Below, piece after piece: positions 1 to 11,150 of a stretch of DNA of 64,000 bases. Under the pieces are notes generated by a model, which saw only the letters and a program-made list of their open reading frames with translations, was not told where the DNA came from and ran no database searches. A program made the translations under genes and the position numbers. The DNA comes from Adiantum capillus-veneris. Lineage: Eukaryota; Streptophyta; Polypodiopsida; Polypodiales; Pteridaceae. The stretch is from positions 122,287,970 to 122,351,969 of the forward strand of contig CM043962.1 in assembly GCA_014529385.2 (NCBI GenBank). The letters run 5' to 3'. Every line of letters starts with the position of its first letter. Position 1 is the stretch's first letter.

Positions 1-62
1 GCATCCTCTGGCTCGTCATATGACTCCTTGTCCTTTTGCTCTCATATGGGTTGTGTCATCAC

Positions 63-443
63 TACCTTAGGTCCATTATGTGTGTTTTTCAAGCATAATT
101 TGGTGCATGAAGCTTCCATCTTCATTGCGCCAATGAGTTTTGTCAAGGAACACAAAGATTGTATTGTACAAAAGTCTCCCTTGATGGGAGAAGCTATAAT
201 ACAAAAGCCTTTTTGGAGGGGGACCGCCGGCTCCATGTAAATCCGGTCCTCAATTGTTGTCAAGTGTTCTATTTCTCTCTCTTTTCAAGTATTTTCTATG
301 CCAAACTAGCTAGGTGTAATTGCTATGTTGATTTATCCAACCAAGTACTCTCTCTATGCTCATTAGGAACTTGTTCTCAACGAAATGCTCACTATGTTAT
401 CATTTTCCGCTACACACAAGTTACTAGTGCATTAAATGTTACA
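63..443 (+). repeat. Element A 5' LTR (3' portion)
   Basis: Bases 63-443 align with 7731-8102, and both end in a TGTTACA motif. The sequence just downstream is a tRNA-Met-type primer-binding site, which fixes this as a 5' LTR end. Bases 1-62 do not align with the 3' LTR, so the upstream part is diverged, rearranged or outside the window. Confidence 0.85.
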
Positions 444-444
444 A

Positions 445-462
445 TGGTACCAGAGCTATTGG
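445..462 (+). promoter_or_regulatory. Element A primer-binding site (initiator tRNA-Met type)
   Basis: TGGTACCAGAGCTATTGG lies one base after the LTR end. It differs by one base in its first 12 from the common plant PBS TGGTATCAGAGC, complementary to initiator tRNA-Met, and would prime minus-strand DNA synthesis. Confidence 0.8.
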
Positions 463-1811
463 TTTTCTTTTCTTGCTCAAGAAGAGAGGTCCTCAAGTTT
501 GCTACAAATGGTTGGTGTTATTAATTGCAAAAGAGTAAGTAGAATAGGGATTTTTCATTCTTGAAGCACGCCTGCTTTATGCAGTTAACGGGGATATAGT
601 TGAGAGCTATGGTCTTAATAATGGAGTCTTACGGGGCTTGCCATCAGGAAGAGGATGGGGGGTAGGAGGCCCTCTTTATTTGCCATGAGCTGATGTAGGT
701 GATTAACATTTTGACGAATAGGTGTACACCATGTGTGCAAGAATGATGGGTGTGTAAGAGTGGTCAAAGGATGCACTTTTCCCCCCAAAAAGGAGATGGA
801 AAATTTTATGATTTTTGGCCTTCCATAACTCCCACATATGATCTCCGATTTGAGTGGAGATCATAGATCTACAATCTACACGTGGATCTCTTTCCAAAGA
901 TATGCTACATGATATGGCTTTACTCGCTAGATTTTAAATTCAATTTTGGGGGGAAAATTTGAATTCAAATAAACTAGCCATTTTGCCTATTTGAATTCAA
1001 AAGCCATCCTTTGATTACCTTCTTAATACTGAAGGTTTGACTTCCTTAAACTGCCAAATAAAGAGGCCCTCCTAGACCCCATTCTCTTCCTAATGCCTAC
1101 GGCTTAACCATTATTGAGCTATTAGAAGCTTGATTGGAACCGGTGCTGTCTTGGGTCTGTGAAACCCTCTCTTCTATTCAAGCCACAAGTATAGATGCTT
1201 GAGTGCTTATCTTTGAAGGTAAAGAGGAGTAGCAACTATGGCTTGAAGTGCCAAAGTACAAGTAAGAATTTACATCTAAAATTCGCTAGTATGTATGACA
1301 AGGGTAAAGAGATTGAAATGAATGTTGATAGCTTTGATTTTGGTAATGATAGAACAACTAATGATGCCCCTATGCTTGTAAACTATCTTGTTTCTAGGCT
1401 TCAACAAACCCTGGGAAATCCATCCCTCCAAGGTGAAGTGCTACATCAATTGCGCACCCATGGTATTCTCCAAACTCCCCACCAAGAAGAGAGAGTACCT
1501 AAGAAAGCTCCTGGTGATAATTCCAAAGAGGACTTTGTCCAATAAGGGAAGAAGAGGAGGATCCGTACGAAGGGCTCAAAAACTTACTACTCGGAGGGGC
1601 ATCTCCCTCTCAAAGGAGAGCCCAAGTTTCAACGGTAGAGACTCCACCGAAAGAACGAGAAAGAAGAAAATCTCTTGCCACCTTGGTGGAGATGGCTCCA
1701 CAAAGACGGTGAGAAAAACACTCTCCAACACCCCCGAAACGAAGAAGACCATCGCATAATCCTCCTCACCATAATTCAAAGTGGGAAGAGAGGAAACAAG
1801 GGAAGAAAAAT
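463..1811 (+). other. Element A leader and eroded start of gag
   Basis: About 1.3 kb without an intact gene. From about 1195 two overlapping open frames alternate (1195-1545 and 1388-1759). They are rich in Lys, Arg and Ser and look like a frameshifted gag N-terminus leading into the Ser-rich repeat at 1812. No known domain is recognisable. Confidence 0.5.
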
Positions 1812-2003
1812 ATGAGAAATAGGTCACCCTCTTCTCCATCTTCCTCATCCTCTTCCTCTTCTGAAGAAAGTAATGGTGCAGAAGAGGAGGAACAAGGAAA
1901 GAAAAAGGTGAGAAAGAGGTCACCCTCTTCTCCATCTTCCTCATCCTCTTCCCCTTCTGAAGAAAGTGATGGTGCTGCTCTCAAACCGCCTAAGAGAAGA
2001 GGC
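1812..2003 (+). repeat. 96-bp tandem duplication coding Ser/Arg/Glu-rich segment in element A gag
   Basis: Two 96-bp units (1812-1907 and 1908-2003). Each codes a basic start (RNRS or RKRS), a run of SPSS and serines, an acidic EES stretch, then basic residues. The first half of the unit is well conserved and the second half diverges. The unit length is a multiple of three, so the frame is kept. Confidence 0.85.
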
Positions 2004-2346
2004 CATAGAAAATCCTATGCCACTTGGAAAAGGTCATCCACGCTCAAAAAGTTCAAAGAGGGAGGAAAGAGCATCTCTTTCCTTACCTACGATGGCACCT
2101 TTGGTGCTACGGACAAAGTCTTGGCCTTTACAAACAATTTGATGTACTGTTTGGAGATGAGGGCTTCACGGAGTCCTCTAAGCTACAACATGTATCTATC
2201 ACTTTCAAAAGTCCGCCAGGCAATGGTGGTCTAGCCTACGAGCAAACGATGAAGCTCCACAAACATGGAAAGCTTTAAGAGCTTCCATCATGAAGCCGTT
2301 CTTGGCTAGCGATGCCAAAGACAAAGTATTCACCGAATGGTGAAGC
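1812..2346 (+). pseudogene. gag: Element A gag, capsid-like N-terminal part (frameshifted)
   Basis: The frame starting at 1812 codes the Ser-rich repeats and then a capsid-like segment beginning about FLTYDGTFGATDKVLAF. Near 2110-2130 the similarity moves to another frame (2024-2278), which continues FGDEGFTESSKLQHVS. Such segments occur in the capsid part of plant chromovirus Gag. The main frame resumes at 2347. At least two frameshifts separate the pieces, so no complete Gag can be made. Confidence 0.7.
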
Positions 2347-3216
2347 TTGAAGCTCTTTCCCTACAAATCTATTCACAAATATGTAGACAAGTTTTCGGAT
2401 TTACATGTCAAAGCCACTGTCTACAAAAAGATGGATTTTGGAGAGCAAAAACAAAAATTTTGTGCGGGTTTATTTGAGGATATGGAGGAGTATGTTAACT
2501 CCCAAAGGCCTCGCACCATATCTGCGGTCATACACCATACCATGGTGGCTTCAAGAATCAATTTCCAACAAAGGGTTAAGAGAAATCTTAAGCCCATGGA
2601 AAGCAAGGACCGCAGTGAGCCTAGGGGGAAGGACAACATCCAAAAGTCTCCCAAAGGCAACTTCAACAACAACAAAGCCAAGGAGAAAGGAGTTTATAAA
2701 GGCAAAAATAAACTCTCTCCTGAAGAGCTAGAGTGTTATCAAAAAGATAACTGTTGTTACAAGTGCGGAGAGAAAGGGCATGCCTATCATGCTTGCCCCC
2801 ACAATAATACACGTAATGAGCCTCCTAGAGCTTCCATAGTCAAAGTTCAAGAAGAGGATGCTCATAAAAAAGGATCTCCTCTATGTTATGCTTGGAGAAA
2901 GGTAAGAGAACATGATGCTTTCATTCTCTTTGACCGTGGTTCTACTCACAACTTCATATCCACGGAGTTGGCCACCAAGCTAGGCATCCAAGCCTATGAG
3001 ATGGGAGATGTCCTACCTGCCGATGGTGCTTTCAAGGGACAAGAAGTCTCATCCACTCTTGTAATTGGGAAATTGAGGCTCCATGTCCAAAGCTATGTGG
3101 ACAAGGAGGATTTCTTCATCTCTTCTGTCGAGCATGAGGATGTAATCCTAGGGGCACCATGGTTTGATCGCATGGCTGCCCTTCTTGGAGCAAAACAACC
3201 ACATTCAACCGTCTGA
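2347..3216 (+). pseudogene. gag-pro: Element A gag C-terminus, zinc knuckle and aspartic protease
   Basis: A 289-codon frame. It begins with the end of the capsid domain (SIHKYVDKFSDLHVKA). A CCHC zinc knuckle CYKCGEKGHAYHAC sits near codons 137-150. A retropepsin-like segment FILFDRGSTHNFIS follows near codon 195, then VILGAPWFDRMA. The usual active site is Asp-Ser/Thr-Gly; here it reads Asp-Arg-Gly, which probably inactivates the enzyme. The frame ends shortly after the protease, where the N-terminal half of RT is missing. Confidence 0.8.
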
Positions 3217-4280
3217 TGGACAAGCTATTAAGGCCTCACCAAAGCTTTATTGGAGTATTCTTTGATGATATAATCATCTACTCTAATTCATTAGACGATC
3301 ACAAGCAAGACCTCCAGGTAATATTTCAAGTTTTACGAGAAAATAAGCTTTATATAATCGAAAGGAAAGTGATTTTTTCTTACAAGAGATTCAGTATTTA
3401 GGTCACATTATCTCTCAAGATGGCATCCAAATGGATCCATCAAAGTTAGAGGTAATAAAAGGATGGCTTAATCCAAGGAATCTGCATGAACTAAGAAGCT
3501 TTATAGGTATGTGTGCATACTATAGACGCTTTATAGAAAAGTTCTCACAAATCGCAGGACCATTACATGACCTAACAAAGAAAAACATTAGGTATATATG
3601 GTCCACCAAGGAGAACAATGCTTTCAAAAAGCTTAAAGAGAAGCTTATCTCAACCTGTGCTTACACTGCCGGATCTCTCAAAGCCATTTGAGGTCCAATG
3701 CGATGCCTGTGGTGATTGCCTTGGAGTTTTTTTGCTCCAAGAAGGGCATGCCATAGCCTATGAAAGTCGAAGGCTCGACCCTGTTGAGCAAGCTCTAGGT
3801 ATATATGAGAAGGAAATCTTAGCAGTACTACATGCTCTAGACTCGTGGAAGCACTATTTATTGGGGACTCCTTTCATTCTGCGAACGGATCACCAAAGCC
3901 TTAAGTACTTCATGACGCAGACCAAACTCTCTGACAAACCAATGAGGTGGGAAAATTTTCTTTCGCAAGTCCATTTTCATATTGCTCACATTGCTGGCAA
4001 GCATAATCAAGTAGCCGATGCATTGTCAAGACGACCGAGAGTGAATGCGGTATCCATAGCAACTCACAATGATCTATCTTCTATGATAGATGAGTATGCT
4101 ATCGATTCTGATTTTAAAGATGTGATTTCAGCCCTTGCACTAGGGAAGAAGGAAGAACCATTTACCTTACAAGACCGTTATCTTCTCTATGGCAACATGC
4201 TATGTGTTAATAACTTACTACATGAGAAAGTAATCTATGAATCTCATGCTCCTCCTTATGCGGGGCATAGAGGGATTTAA
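3217..4280 (+). pseudogene. pol: Element A RT C-terminal half plus RNase H
   Basis: Three frames (3216-3401, 3431-3691 and 3618-4280) continue one Ty3 polyprotein with two frameshifts. The RT catalytic box is FFDDIIIYS near 3258-3284. Next come the connection (MCAYYRRFIEKFSQIAGPL) and the RNase H core with EKEILAVLHAL and LRTDHQSLKYF, ending VADALSRRP. The fingers and most of the palm, which should precede the FDD box, are absent between 3190 and 3216. The end of this block enters the integrase N-terminal extension. Confidence 0.85.
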
Positions 4281-5350
4281 TCTACCCTAAGAGGGAGAGA
4301 AACATACTTCTATTGGATTTCCATGAAAGCAAACATACAAGAGTATGTTTCAAAATGTGTGCTATGCCAAAAGACAAAGTTTGATAGAGGGAAGCAACCT
4401 GGGTTGCTTCAACCTTTGCCAGTTCTTAATTCACCATGGGAGAGCATATACATGGATTTTATCTTTGGATTGCCCAAGTCTATCCATGGGAATATAGGAA
4501 TATGGACGATAGTGGACAAGTTTAGCAAACAAGTGCATTTCATACCTGTCAAAAAGACTATCAAGGCCCATCAAATGGTAACCCTCTTTATATCACAAAT
4601 CTTCAAGTACCACGACTTGCCAATGTCCATAGTGTCGGGATAGAGATCCTAGAATGACCAGTAATTTTTGGAAGGGTCTCTTTGAGAATTTAGGTACAAG
4701 GCTAAACTTCTCTTTGGCCTATCACTCGCAAACGGATGCGTGTCCAAAGTGAAATAGCTAACCTAACAATTCTTGATCTACTAAAAGCTTATGTCATAGA
4801 AGTAGATCAAAAGTCCCAATGGGAGAAGTACTTACCTTTATTGGAGTATGCTTACAACAACACTGTACAGAATTCCATGGGAAAAGCACCTTTTGAGGTG
4901 ATTGAGGGAAGATAAAAAAGCCCCCTGCTACTCAAAGTACATGGGAAGATCTTTACTGCATATGAATATAGCCGAGACCTGCAATAATCTTTCCAAAAGA
5001 TTAAGGATGCTATATCCATCTCTCAGCAAAGTCAAAAGGTTGTTGCTGATAAGCACAAAAGAGCTCTAGCCTTTAAACAAAATGAGTGGGTTTTGCTTAA
5101 GTTTCCCAAGGCTTGATTAAGGCACACGATGGGCCAGAATCCTACAAGACACCAAAAGTACTATGCTAAGTTAGCAAAAAGGTAATATGGTCCCTTTTAG
5201 ATTCTTAGGCCGATAAAAGAGATGGCCTACCAGCTCAAGCTGCCCAACCATTGGCTCATACATAATGATTTCCACGTGAGCCTACTAAAGCCTTACAAAG
5301 GAGAGCCACCTCAAGAAGCAACCATTGAAGACCCACCGAAGATCGAGGAC
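4281..5350 (+). pseudogene. pol: Element A integrase (eroded)
   Basis: After a stop at 4278-4280, the segment at 4323-4643 carries the second half of the zinc-binding module (CVLCQKTKFDRGKQPGLL) and the start of the catalytic core (MDFIFGLP ... VDKFSKQVHFIPV). A stop follows SIVSG at 4643. From 4640 to 5300 the similarity continues in changing frames: core end, then a C-terminal part around GKAPFEV and HVSLLKPYKGEPP. The C-terminal part matches the better preserved fragment at 11890-12488. Confidence 0.8.
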
Positions 5351-5359
5351 TAAGAAGAG

Positions 5360-5563
5360 GTGCTGCAGTCCGAGTCCATTCTCCGACATGAGGACAAGGT
5401 GTTGAGAGGTGGTAAGAGTATCCGAGGATATCTTATCAAGTTTAAAAATTACCCTTTTGAAGATGCTAGATGGATGCAAGGCATACAATTAAAGGATAAC
5501 CTAAACCTTGTCAATGCTTACATTGATTCTCTAGAGCAAGCAAATGTAAATATGTATAAATGA
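5360..5563 (+). pseudogene. Element A chromodomain
   Basis: A 67-codon open segment coding LRHEDKVLRGGKSIRGYLIK and then FKNYPFEDARWM, the fold-defining pattern of a chromodomain (strand, [FW]KxYP, then an aromatic residue in the last helix). Chromodomains at the integrase C-terminus define chromoviruses and can direct insertion to marked chromatin. It follows the integrase C-terminus out of frame with the annotated pieces, so it is not expressed as part of Pol now. Confidence 0.8.
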
Positions 5564-5907
5564 ATAGATTTTTTGTCTTATAAGACTCTCTTTTTCTTTA
5601 TTGTGCACAAATGTTAATAACTATGCATGCTTAGGATCATGTTTGTGGAGACGATGTCTCCCGAACACCAAGTAGAGCTTGTCACTTTGCTATGGAAGAT
5701 TGATAGGGCCTAATGTGCAGACAAGGCTTCAATGGACTAATGGGGGTAAGTAAGGCTCTCAAGCACCAAATGGACGAGTCATCCATTCTGGAACAATGTC
5801 ATAAGGTAAAATAGGGATCCTCTACCCGCTAGCAAACGGACTAATGACTAGGCTTTATCTTCTCTATCTCACAGTTGAGGATGACTATGATTTCAAGAGA
5901 GAGGTAA
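5564..5907 (+). other. Element A 3' untranslated region with polypurine tract
   Basis: Non-coding stretch between the chromodomain stop and the 3' LTR. The purine-rich run AAGAGAGAGG at 5895-5904, just before the inferred LTR start TGTCATAA at 5908, is the best candidate for the plus-strand primer. Confidence 0.55.
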
Positions 5908-8102
5908 TGTCATAAAAACTAATATCTAATTCTCCCAAATGATTTTCTCATGTTAAACTGATCATTTAATATGGGGAGGTACCAGGGGAGTAAAAGCTAG
6001 AATATTGGTAAGGCTTCCAGACTGTGGTCTTAGCAGAGAACCAAAGGAGGGAAAAAAGGGATCCAAAGGGGGACAATTTGCAAAAGAGCAATGTGCATCA
6101 ATGGAACTTAAAAGACCTAAGGTTCAGCTCCATTAAGACTTCCATAGGCTAAGGTTCCAAATTTAAGTAAAAAGTCCAATGGCCAAAAGTGGGGAAAATT
6201 GTATGGTTATGGGAAAACTAAAAAGCCTTCCCACATCCCTTGGAAGGAGGGACGAGCCCTAAAGGTAGGGGAAGAGAGAGAAACACACACACACATGCAC
6301 ACACACACACACACACACACACTCCCAAGATCTCCCTTTACACAAAGGGAACAATGGACACATGGCAGGCTCCTAGCCCACTTGCCCCCAATCTCTCCTC
6401 AAATCCTATTGGATGTCCATAGAGGTGGACCAATGAGAATTAGGCTAGAGTAAAATTAGTCTAATCAATTTAAAAATGCTTGATAAAAGAACTAATAGAA
6501 ATTAAGCTCCCTAGAAGACTATTGGATAGTCTACCAAGGGGTCCAATGAGCATGAAGCAGCCCAATGGCTTGCTTGATTCCTATTGGCCAGCAGTGTATT
6601 TTTTTTGGCTAAAAATTGACAATTTGGTGAATCTTGAAAATTTTGAGCTTTTTTTTTTGGCTCTCATTGGTGTAGACCTTAAGATATTTTTCGCCAGACT
6701 TTGCTATAAGGTTTTGTATTTTGGGGTAGCTTGTCGCCAAAGATATGCCCACCGAAGACCTTGATGGTAGGGCATATTGAGGGCCAAGTAGGTTGATTGA
6801 CTAGATTTTATGTAGGAGGTCTGAGATCTTCACACTTCCTCATTTAGTTTTCATTTAAATTTCAAAGACCTTACCGTACTCAACAAGATGTTGTCTCCTA
6901 GCAAAACCCTAGTACATATAAGGCGTGTTGTGACATTGATACTTATTTGAAAAGTCTAGGTGGCACTACTTAAATCACTTCTTTCTATAATATAAAAAGC
7001 CGTAAGAGATGTTCCTTTTATCCTTACATGTGATATTGAAAAAAGTGACCAGTTAAGGTCTAAATTAAAATTTTTGTTGAAAAGATGATAAATTTAATTT
7101 TAAATATTTTGCTCGCCAAATTCATAAATTTAGATTCATTTTCTGCCAAAAACTTGAGTAATATTTCAAGGTCGGTGTGCAAAACAAATACACTATTGGC
7201 CAGGAGACTAAAGGTCCAATGAGAGTTTAAATAAATTATTTTAATTATTTAAAGGTCTCACGAAAGGGGAAAGGGGGACACTTGTCACAAGACTATCAAC
7301 TATGCCTCTTAATTGCTATTGGCTAAGCTCTATAGGAGCCAATGGGAAGCCAACAAGAGAAAATGGGAAGAGGGGTTGACCAAGAAGAGAGAGAGAGAGA
7401 GTTGTCATTTTTAGTCTAACTCATTTGCTATACACACACACAACTCATGTGTTGAGCAAGAACTCCATCTCCTTCTCCAAGCATTGAGAAGTAGAAGCCT
7501 ACACCAACAACTCTTGGCTATGGAATGCAAATCCAACCAAGAGCCAAGCTTCAATGGCATGCTCATCCCCTCTACCATGCTAATTACTAAGCTAAGCTAT
7601 GCTATAAGAGTGATTATGTGAGGAGAATACTTCTTTCTTGTAAGATACATCTTCTTCCTCTTCATCGTTCCTCATTCCCTGCTAGCTCTCACCATGTTTG
7701 AAGGTGTGTGAGGTCTTGGGACTGAGGCTAGGTCCACTATGTGTGTTTTTCAAGCATAGTTTGGTGCATGAAGTTTCTGTCTTCATTGCACCAATGAGTT
7801 TTGCCAAGGAACACAAATATTGTATCATACAAAAGTCTCCCTTGATGGGAGAAGCTATAATACAAAAGCCTTTTTGGAGGGGGGACCGGCTCCATGTAAA
7901 TCCTGTCCTCAATTGTTGTCAATAGTTCTATTTCTCTCTCTTTTCAAGTATTGTCTATGCCAAACTAGCTAGGTGTAATTTCTATGTTGCTTTCTCAAAC
8001 CAAGTACTCTCTCTATGCTCATTAGGAACTTTTTCTTAATAAAATGCTCACTATGTTATAATTTTCCGCTACACACAAGTTACTAGTGCATTAAATGTTA
8101 CA
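5908..8102 (+). repeat. Element A 3' LTR (about 2.2 kb)
   Basis: The 3' end is fixed by alignment with 63-443. The start is inferred from the polypurine tract and a TG dinucleotide. The LTR holds a (CA)n tract at 6283-6323, a TATA-like ATAATATAAAAAG at about 6991-7003, a short GA run near 7388, and a downstream region shared in inverted orientation with 39951-40720. ORFs in it are short and show no domain. Confidence 0.7.
6283..6323. repeat. (CA)n microsatellite in element A LTR
   Basis: Alternating CA interrupted once by TG. The His/Thr-rich frames across it are low-complexity artefacts. Confidence 0.9.
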
Positions 8103-8103
8103 G

Positions 8104-8335
8104 AAAGAGAGGGCTTGAAAATGATCTATTCTATAAAAAAGTTTAGACATTACCTTGTCGTTGCTAACAAGTTCCTATTATTTGTGGATCATCAGGCGCT
8201 ACTGTACTTAGAGAACAAACCATGCGATACGGGTTGCATCATTTGATGGTTCCTAATATTGCTGGAATTTGATTTCACCGTGGTGGTCAAGAAATGGACT
8301 ACTCACTAGAGGGCATACAATTTACTGCCAATGCT
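8104..8335 (+). pseudogene. Ty3/gypsy RNase H fragment
   Basis: Plus-strand translation with a few stops gives KMIYSIKKFRHYLVV, FLLFVDHQALLYLENKPC and, further on, LLEFDFTVVVKKWTTH. These match the Ty3 RNase H pattern (an FRHYL helix, then the VDHxAL motif with its catalytic Asp). It starts directly after the element A 3' LTR, so A may have inserted in it. It is on the opposite strand to the remnants that follow, which implies an inversion or a separate element. Confidence 0.7.
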
Positions 8336-8454
8336 TAATAGATGATTGGGTTGGACCTTAGGGATCCATTTGAGTCTTGTTTTGAGAGACTACAACAAGA
8401 TTTGGTTGTTTGATGGTTTCAGTCTCCATTCTCATTTGGATGCTATTGTTTTCT
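8336..8454. other. Junction between opposite-strand remnants
   Basis: No domain recognised on either strand. The switch from plus-strand RNase H to minus-strand pol remnants falls here. Confidence 0.4.
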
Positions 8455-9545
8455 TTTGCTTATTCAAGTTGGCTTTGGGAATACATTGGTAGTTGGGTAA
8501 GCCGGTTGAAGCATGAAGTGGTTGATTTAAGTTCTGGCGAGACGGCTTTGTTTAGGATGTGATGTTCTATCAATTTGGAAGTCATATTGCATCGAGGGAC
8601 AAGACTGATTAGCAAGCATTGTTTTGGGTATCCATATTTTTTGCGGCTTGGATGCCATGATTGATTTATGGATCCAAACTTTGGTAGTTCTTCTTTTGCA
8701 ATTACATGCAATTACTTGCATGTAACTCTGGTGGAGATGCAAGTTCTGGCGAGACGGCTTTGTTTCGGATGTGATGTTCTATCAATTTGGAAGTCATATT
8801 GCATTGAGGGACAAGACTGATTAGCAAGCATTGTTTTGGGTATCCATATTTTTTGCGGCTTGGATGCCATGATTGATTTATGGATCCAAACTTTGGTAGT
8901 TCTTCTTTTGCAATTACATGCAATTACTTGCATGTAACTCTGGTGGAGATGCAAGTAGCTCTTCCCTTGTGTCGTATGTGTATGAATGCTTCTGCTTATC
9001 CCATATGTGATCTGTTTGTGTGAATGGCATAACATAAGACTTATCCTTGATATAATAATGCAATGTGTCATCTTTCCAATCCAAAATAGCCTTGTAAGTT
9101 TGCATCCATGAAACTCCCAAAATGATTCACTTGTTGAGATTTGTATGCTCCATAATGTGGAACCAATGTGGGCAGTGGTTACCATCTATGTTAATTGAGA
9201 TATTGGCTTGTGCCATACTAACCATGATTTCTCGACTAGCCACTTTTAGCTCAATTTAAGTTGTTTCAATCATTGAATCTGATAGTTTCAGGTAGGTTGA
9301 ATATTGCATAGCAGTGACACGTGCTCCAATGTCCATACGTGCTCTTTTGGTTGTGCCATTGGCTAACTAGACATTGATCCATACATCCATCCCGCCTAAC
9401 CAAGTTTGTTCGATTTGAACTGCTGAAATAGAAGACGATGGCTGACATTGTTCTTTGTGCTTTAAACTCCACAACATGGCTTCCTCCTATGCCAGATCTT
9501 TAATCGCTTGAACTTTTATATGTCTCTCCTTAGCTAACATATCTT
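8455..9545 (-). pseudogene. Element K retropepsin-like domain and unknown tail, downstream of integrase
   Basis: One minus-strand frame runs from about 9590 to 8960 with only four stops. It starts about 20 codons after the integrase stop. It contains RARMDIGARVTAMQYSTYLK (Asp-Ile-Gly-Ala at the expected retropepsin active site) and later ILGVSWMQTYKAILDW, the usual C-terminal strand of such proteases. A tail follows (HSYTYDTREELLASPPELHA, then EELPKFGSINQSWHPSRKK) with no family recognised. The 212-bp tandem duplication lies in the tail and shifts its frame. Confidence 0.55.
8529..8952. repeat. 212-bp tandem duplication
   Basis: Units 8529-8740 and 8741-8952 differ at only about two positions (T/C near 8594 vs 8806 and A/C near 8556 vs 8768). 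This is far younger than the decay of the sequence around it. 212 is not a multiple of three. Confidence 0.95.
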
Positions 9546-9559
9546 TTCTAGCATGTCGT

Positions 9560-11150
9560 GGTGAGAGGTTTTTTATACTTTTTTTAATTTTCATCCATTT
9601 ATACAATTAGACATCACCTCTCCCTCTAATGTTGCAAGTTGGACGGCTCCACTTGATGATAAGTTGTTGATAGCAAATGGTTCGTTACCCCGCTTTTTGA
9701 GTTTTTTGGAATGTTGCTTAAGGGTGTAAAGTAAAACGTAGTCACCCTTTTGAAATTCCTTGTTTTTCACATGTTGGTCATGGAATTGTTTCATTTGTTG
9801 TTTTTGCGCAAACATAGCTACAATTGATTTAATTATTATCTTATCTAGTTGCATTAGTTGGTCTAGTCTATCAGACAACTCATGCCCAATCCATCCCAAG
9901 TCTTGCACTATGCGTAGTGTAGGTATCAAGAACTCAACTGGTAGTATTGCATTTATGTCAAACACTAAGTTGAAAGGTGTTGTTTGTTGTGGCATTTTAT
10001 ATGCTACCCAATAAGGGTGAATGTAACTTCTGATTCATATCCGTTCTAGATTCATTGACAATCTTCGTGAGCGCTGTGAATAAGATTTTGTTTGTGCTCT
10101 CAGCTTGTTGTCCGTTAGCTTGAGGGTGGTATGGAACTGATTTAGAATGAAGCACCATAAATTCATGCAAAAAATAATCAATCACCTCATTGCTACCTTA
10201 GCCTCGACCAATTTGGTCAAATAATATGGGGCCACTATAATGTATTGAACATGCGTTTTGTATGCCGGTGGCGAGATAGGCCCTACAAAGTCTATATTCT
10301 CCATTTGGTAAAACCTCGTGCTCCTATTATTGGTCTCAACGGCATGTCATTGCGTTGCACCGATACTTAAGTACATTGACAAGCATCACATCGTCTCACA
10401 TAATATTTGGCATCCATAAACAGAGTAGGTCACCCGATTCTTACTAGGAGTATAGTTTTTGTGGTTTTGTCTGCCAAAAAGTTTCCTCTTGCTGGACCGA
10501 TGTGTACTTGCTCAAGTATGGGCATGTACTCATGTTTTGCTGCACAAATTCTCAAGTTGTCATCTATTCCTTTTCGATAAAGGTCGTTTTTGATGATATC
10601 ATAGTTTTTTGCTTCTTGTTGAATCGAGTGTAATCTACCTCTGCTCAAGTTTTCAGGCAAAACTCCTTGCTCTAAGTAATCCAAAATTTACTTTTCCCAC
10701 TTGGGTATTGTTGCTATCTTGAATAGTATAGTATGCTTGATTGGCTTCTTGAGTGTACAAACATCACATGAGCTAACATAGTTGTGCATGCTTTTCTACA
10801 TGTGAAGCCAATACACTCCAAATAGCATCAATCTTTGATATGATTGTGTTTTGGCATTATGAATATCCGTAGTTTGTACATGAGCTTGCTTCATATATAT
10901 CTCTTTTTTGGATGGTTCGATGCATAATCTAAGTATGTTGTTGTATCCTTTCTTATATAACTATCATCTGATCAGTACTAAGTTGCGAGATTTCTCGATG
11001 ATTGATGGTTGTCTCTCAATTCGTAGCGAGCCAATGGTGAGCAATGGTATAACCTCTTTGCTCCACCTTGGTACCATCTGGATGTTGAAGAGATAGGAGT
11101 TAGGTAAATCGTCCTCAACTCCTAGATGCAGTATTTCTCATGGGCAAGCC
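9560..11150 (-). pseudogene. Element K integrase with two H2C2 zinc-binding modules
   Basis: Minus-strand translation. Module 1 (about 10990-10760): LYKKGYNNILRLCIEP, then LMLFGVYW and YVSSCDVCTLKKPI. Module 2 (about 10620-10390): NDLYRKGIDDNLRICAAK, then a window with ILLVRIG and PTLFMDAKYYVRRCDACQ. Each has the leading LYxKG strand and a CxxC pair. The core includes VPYHPQANGQQAESTNKI (10140-10090). The C-terminal part is open at 9591-9995 (LPVEFLIPTLRI, then GDYVLLYTLK). Stops interrupt the core between 10400 and 10190. Confidence 0.75.

Larger units (their letters stand above)
1..8102 (+). mobile_element. Element A: degenerate Ty3/gypsy chromovirus, 5' end outside window
   Basis: A plus-strand LTR retrotransposon. 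The order seen is LTR end, tRNA-Met-type PBS, gag with a zinc knuckle, protease, the C-terminal part of RT, RNase H, integrase, chromodomain, polypurine tract and 3' LTR. Gag-pro-RT-RH-IN-chromodomain is the order of plant chromoviruses. Many stops and frameshifts and the loss of the N-terminal half of RT make it non-autonomous. The two LTR ends differ by several percent, mostly transitions, so the insertion is old. It abuts an RNase H remnant at 8104, into which it may have inserted. Confidence 0.9.

Noticed and set aside
8529-8952. CRISPR-like or satellite array
   Set aside because: Only two adjacent units without spacers; a simple tandem duplication.
8712-9185. 157-codon minus-strand ORF over the 212-bp duplication
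   Set aside because: It is a different frame from the retropepsin-like one; its length is helped by the duplication itself.
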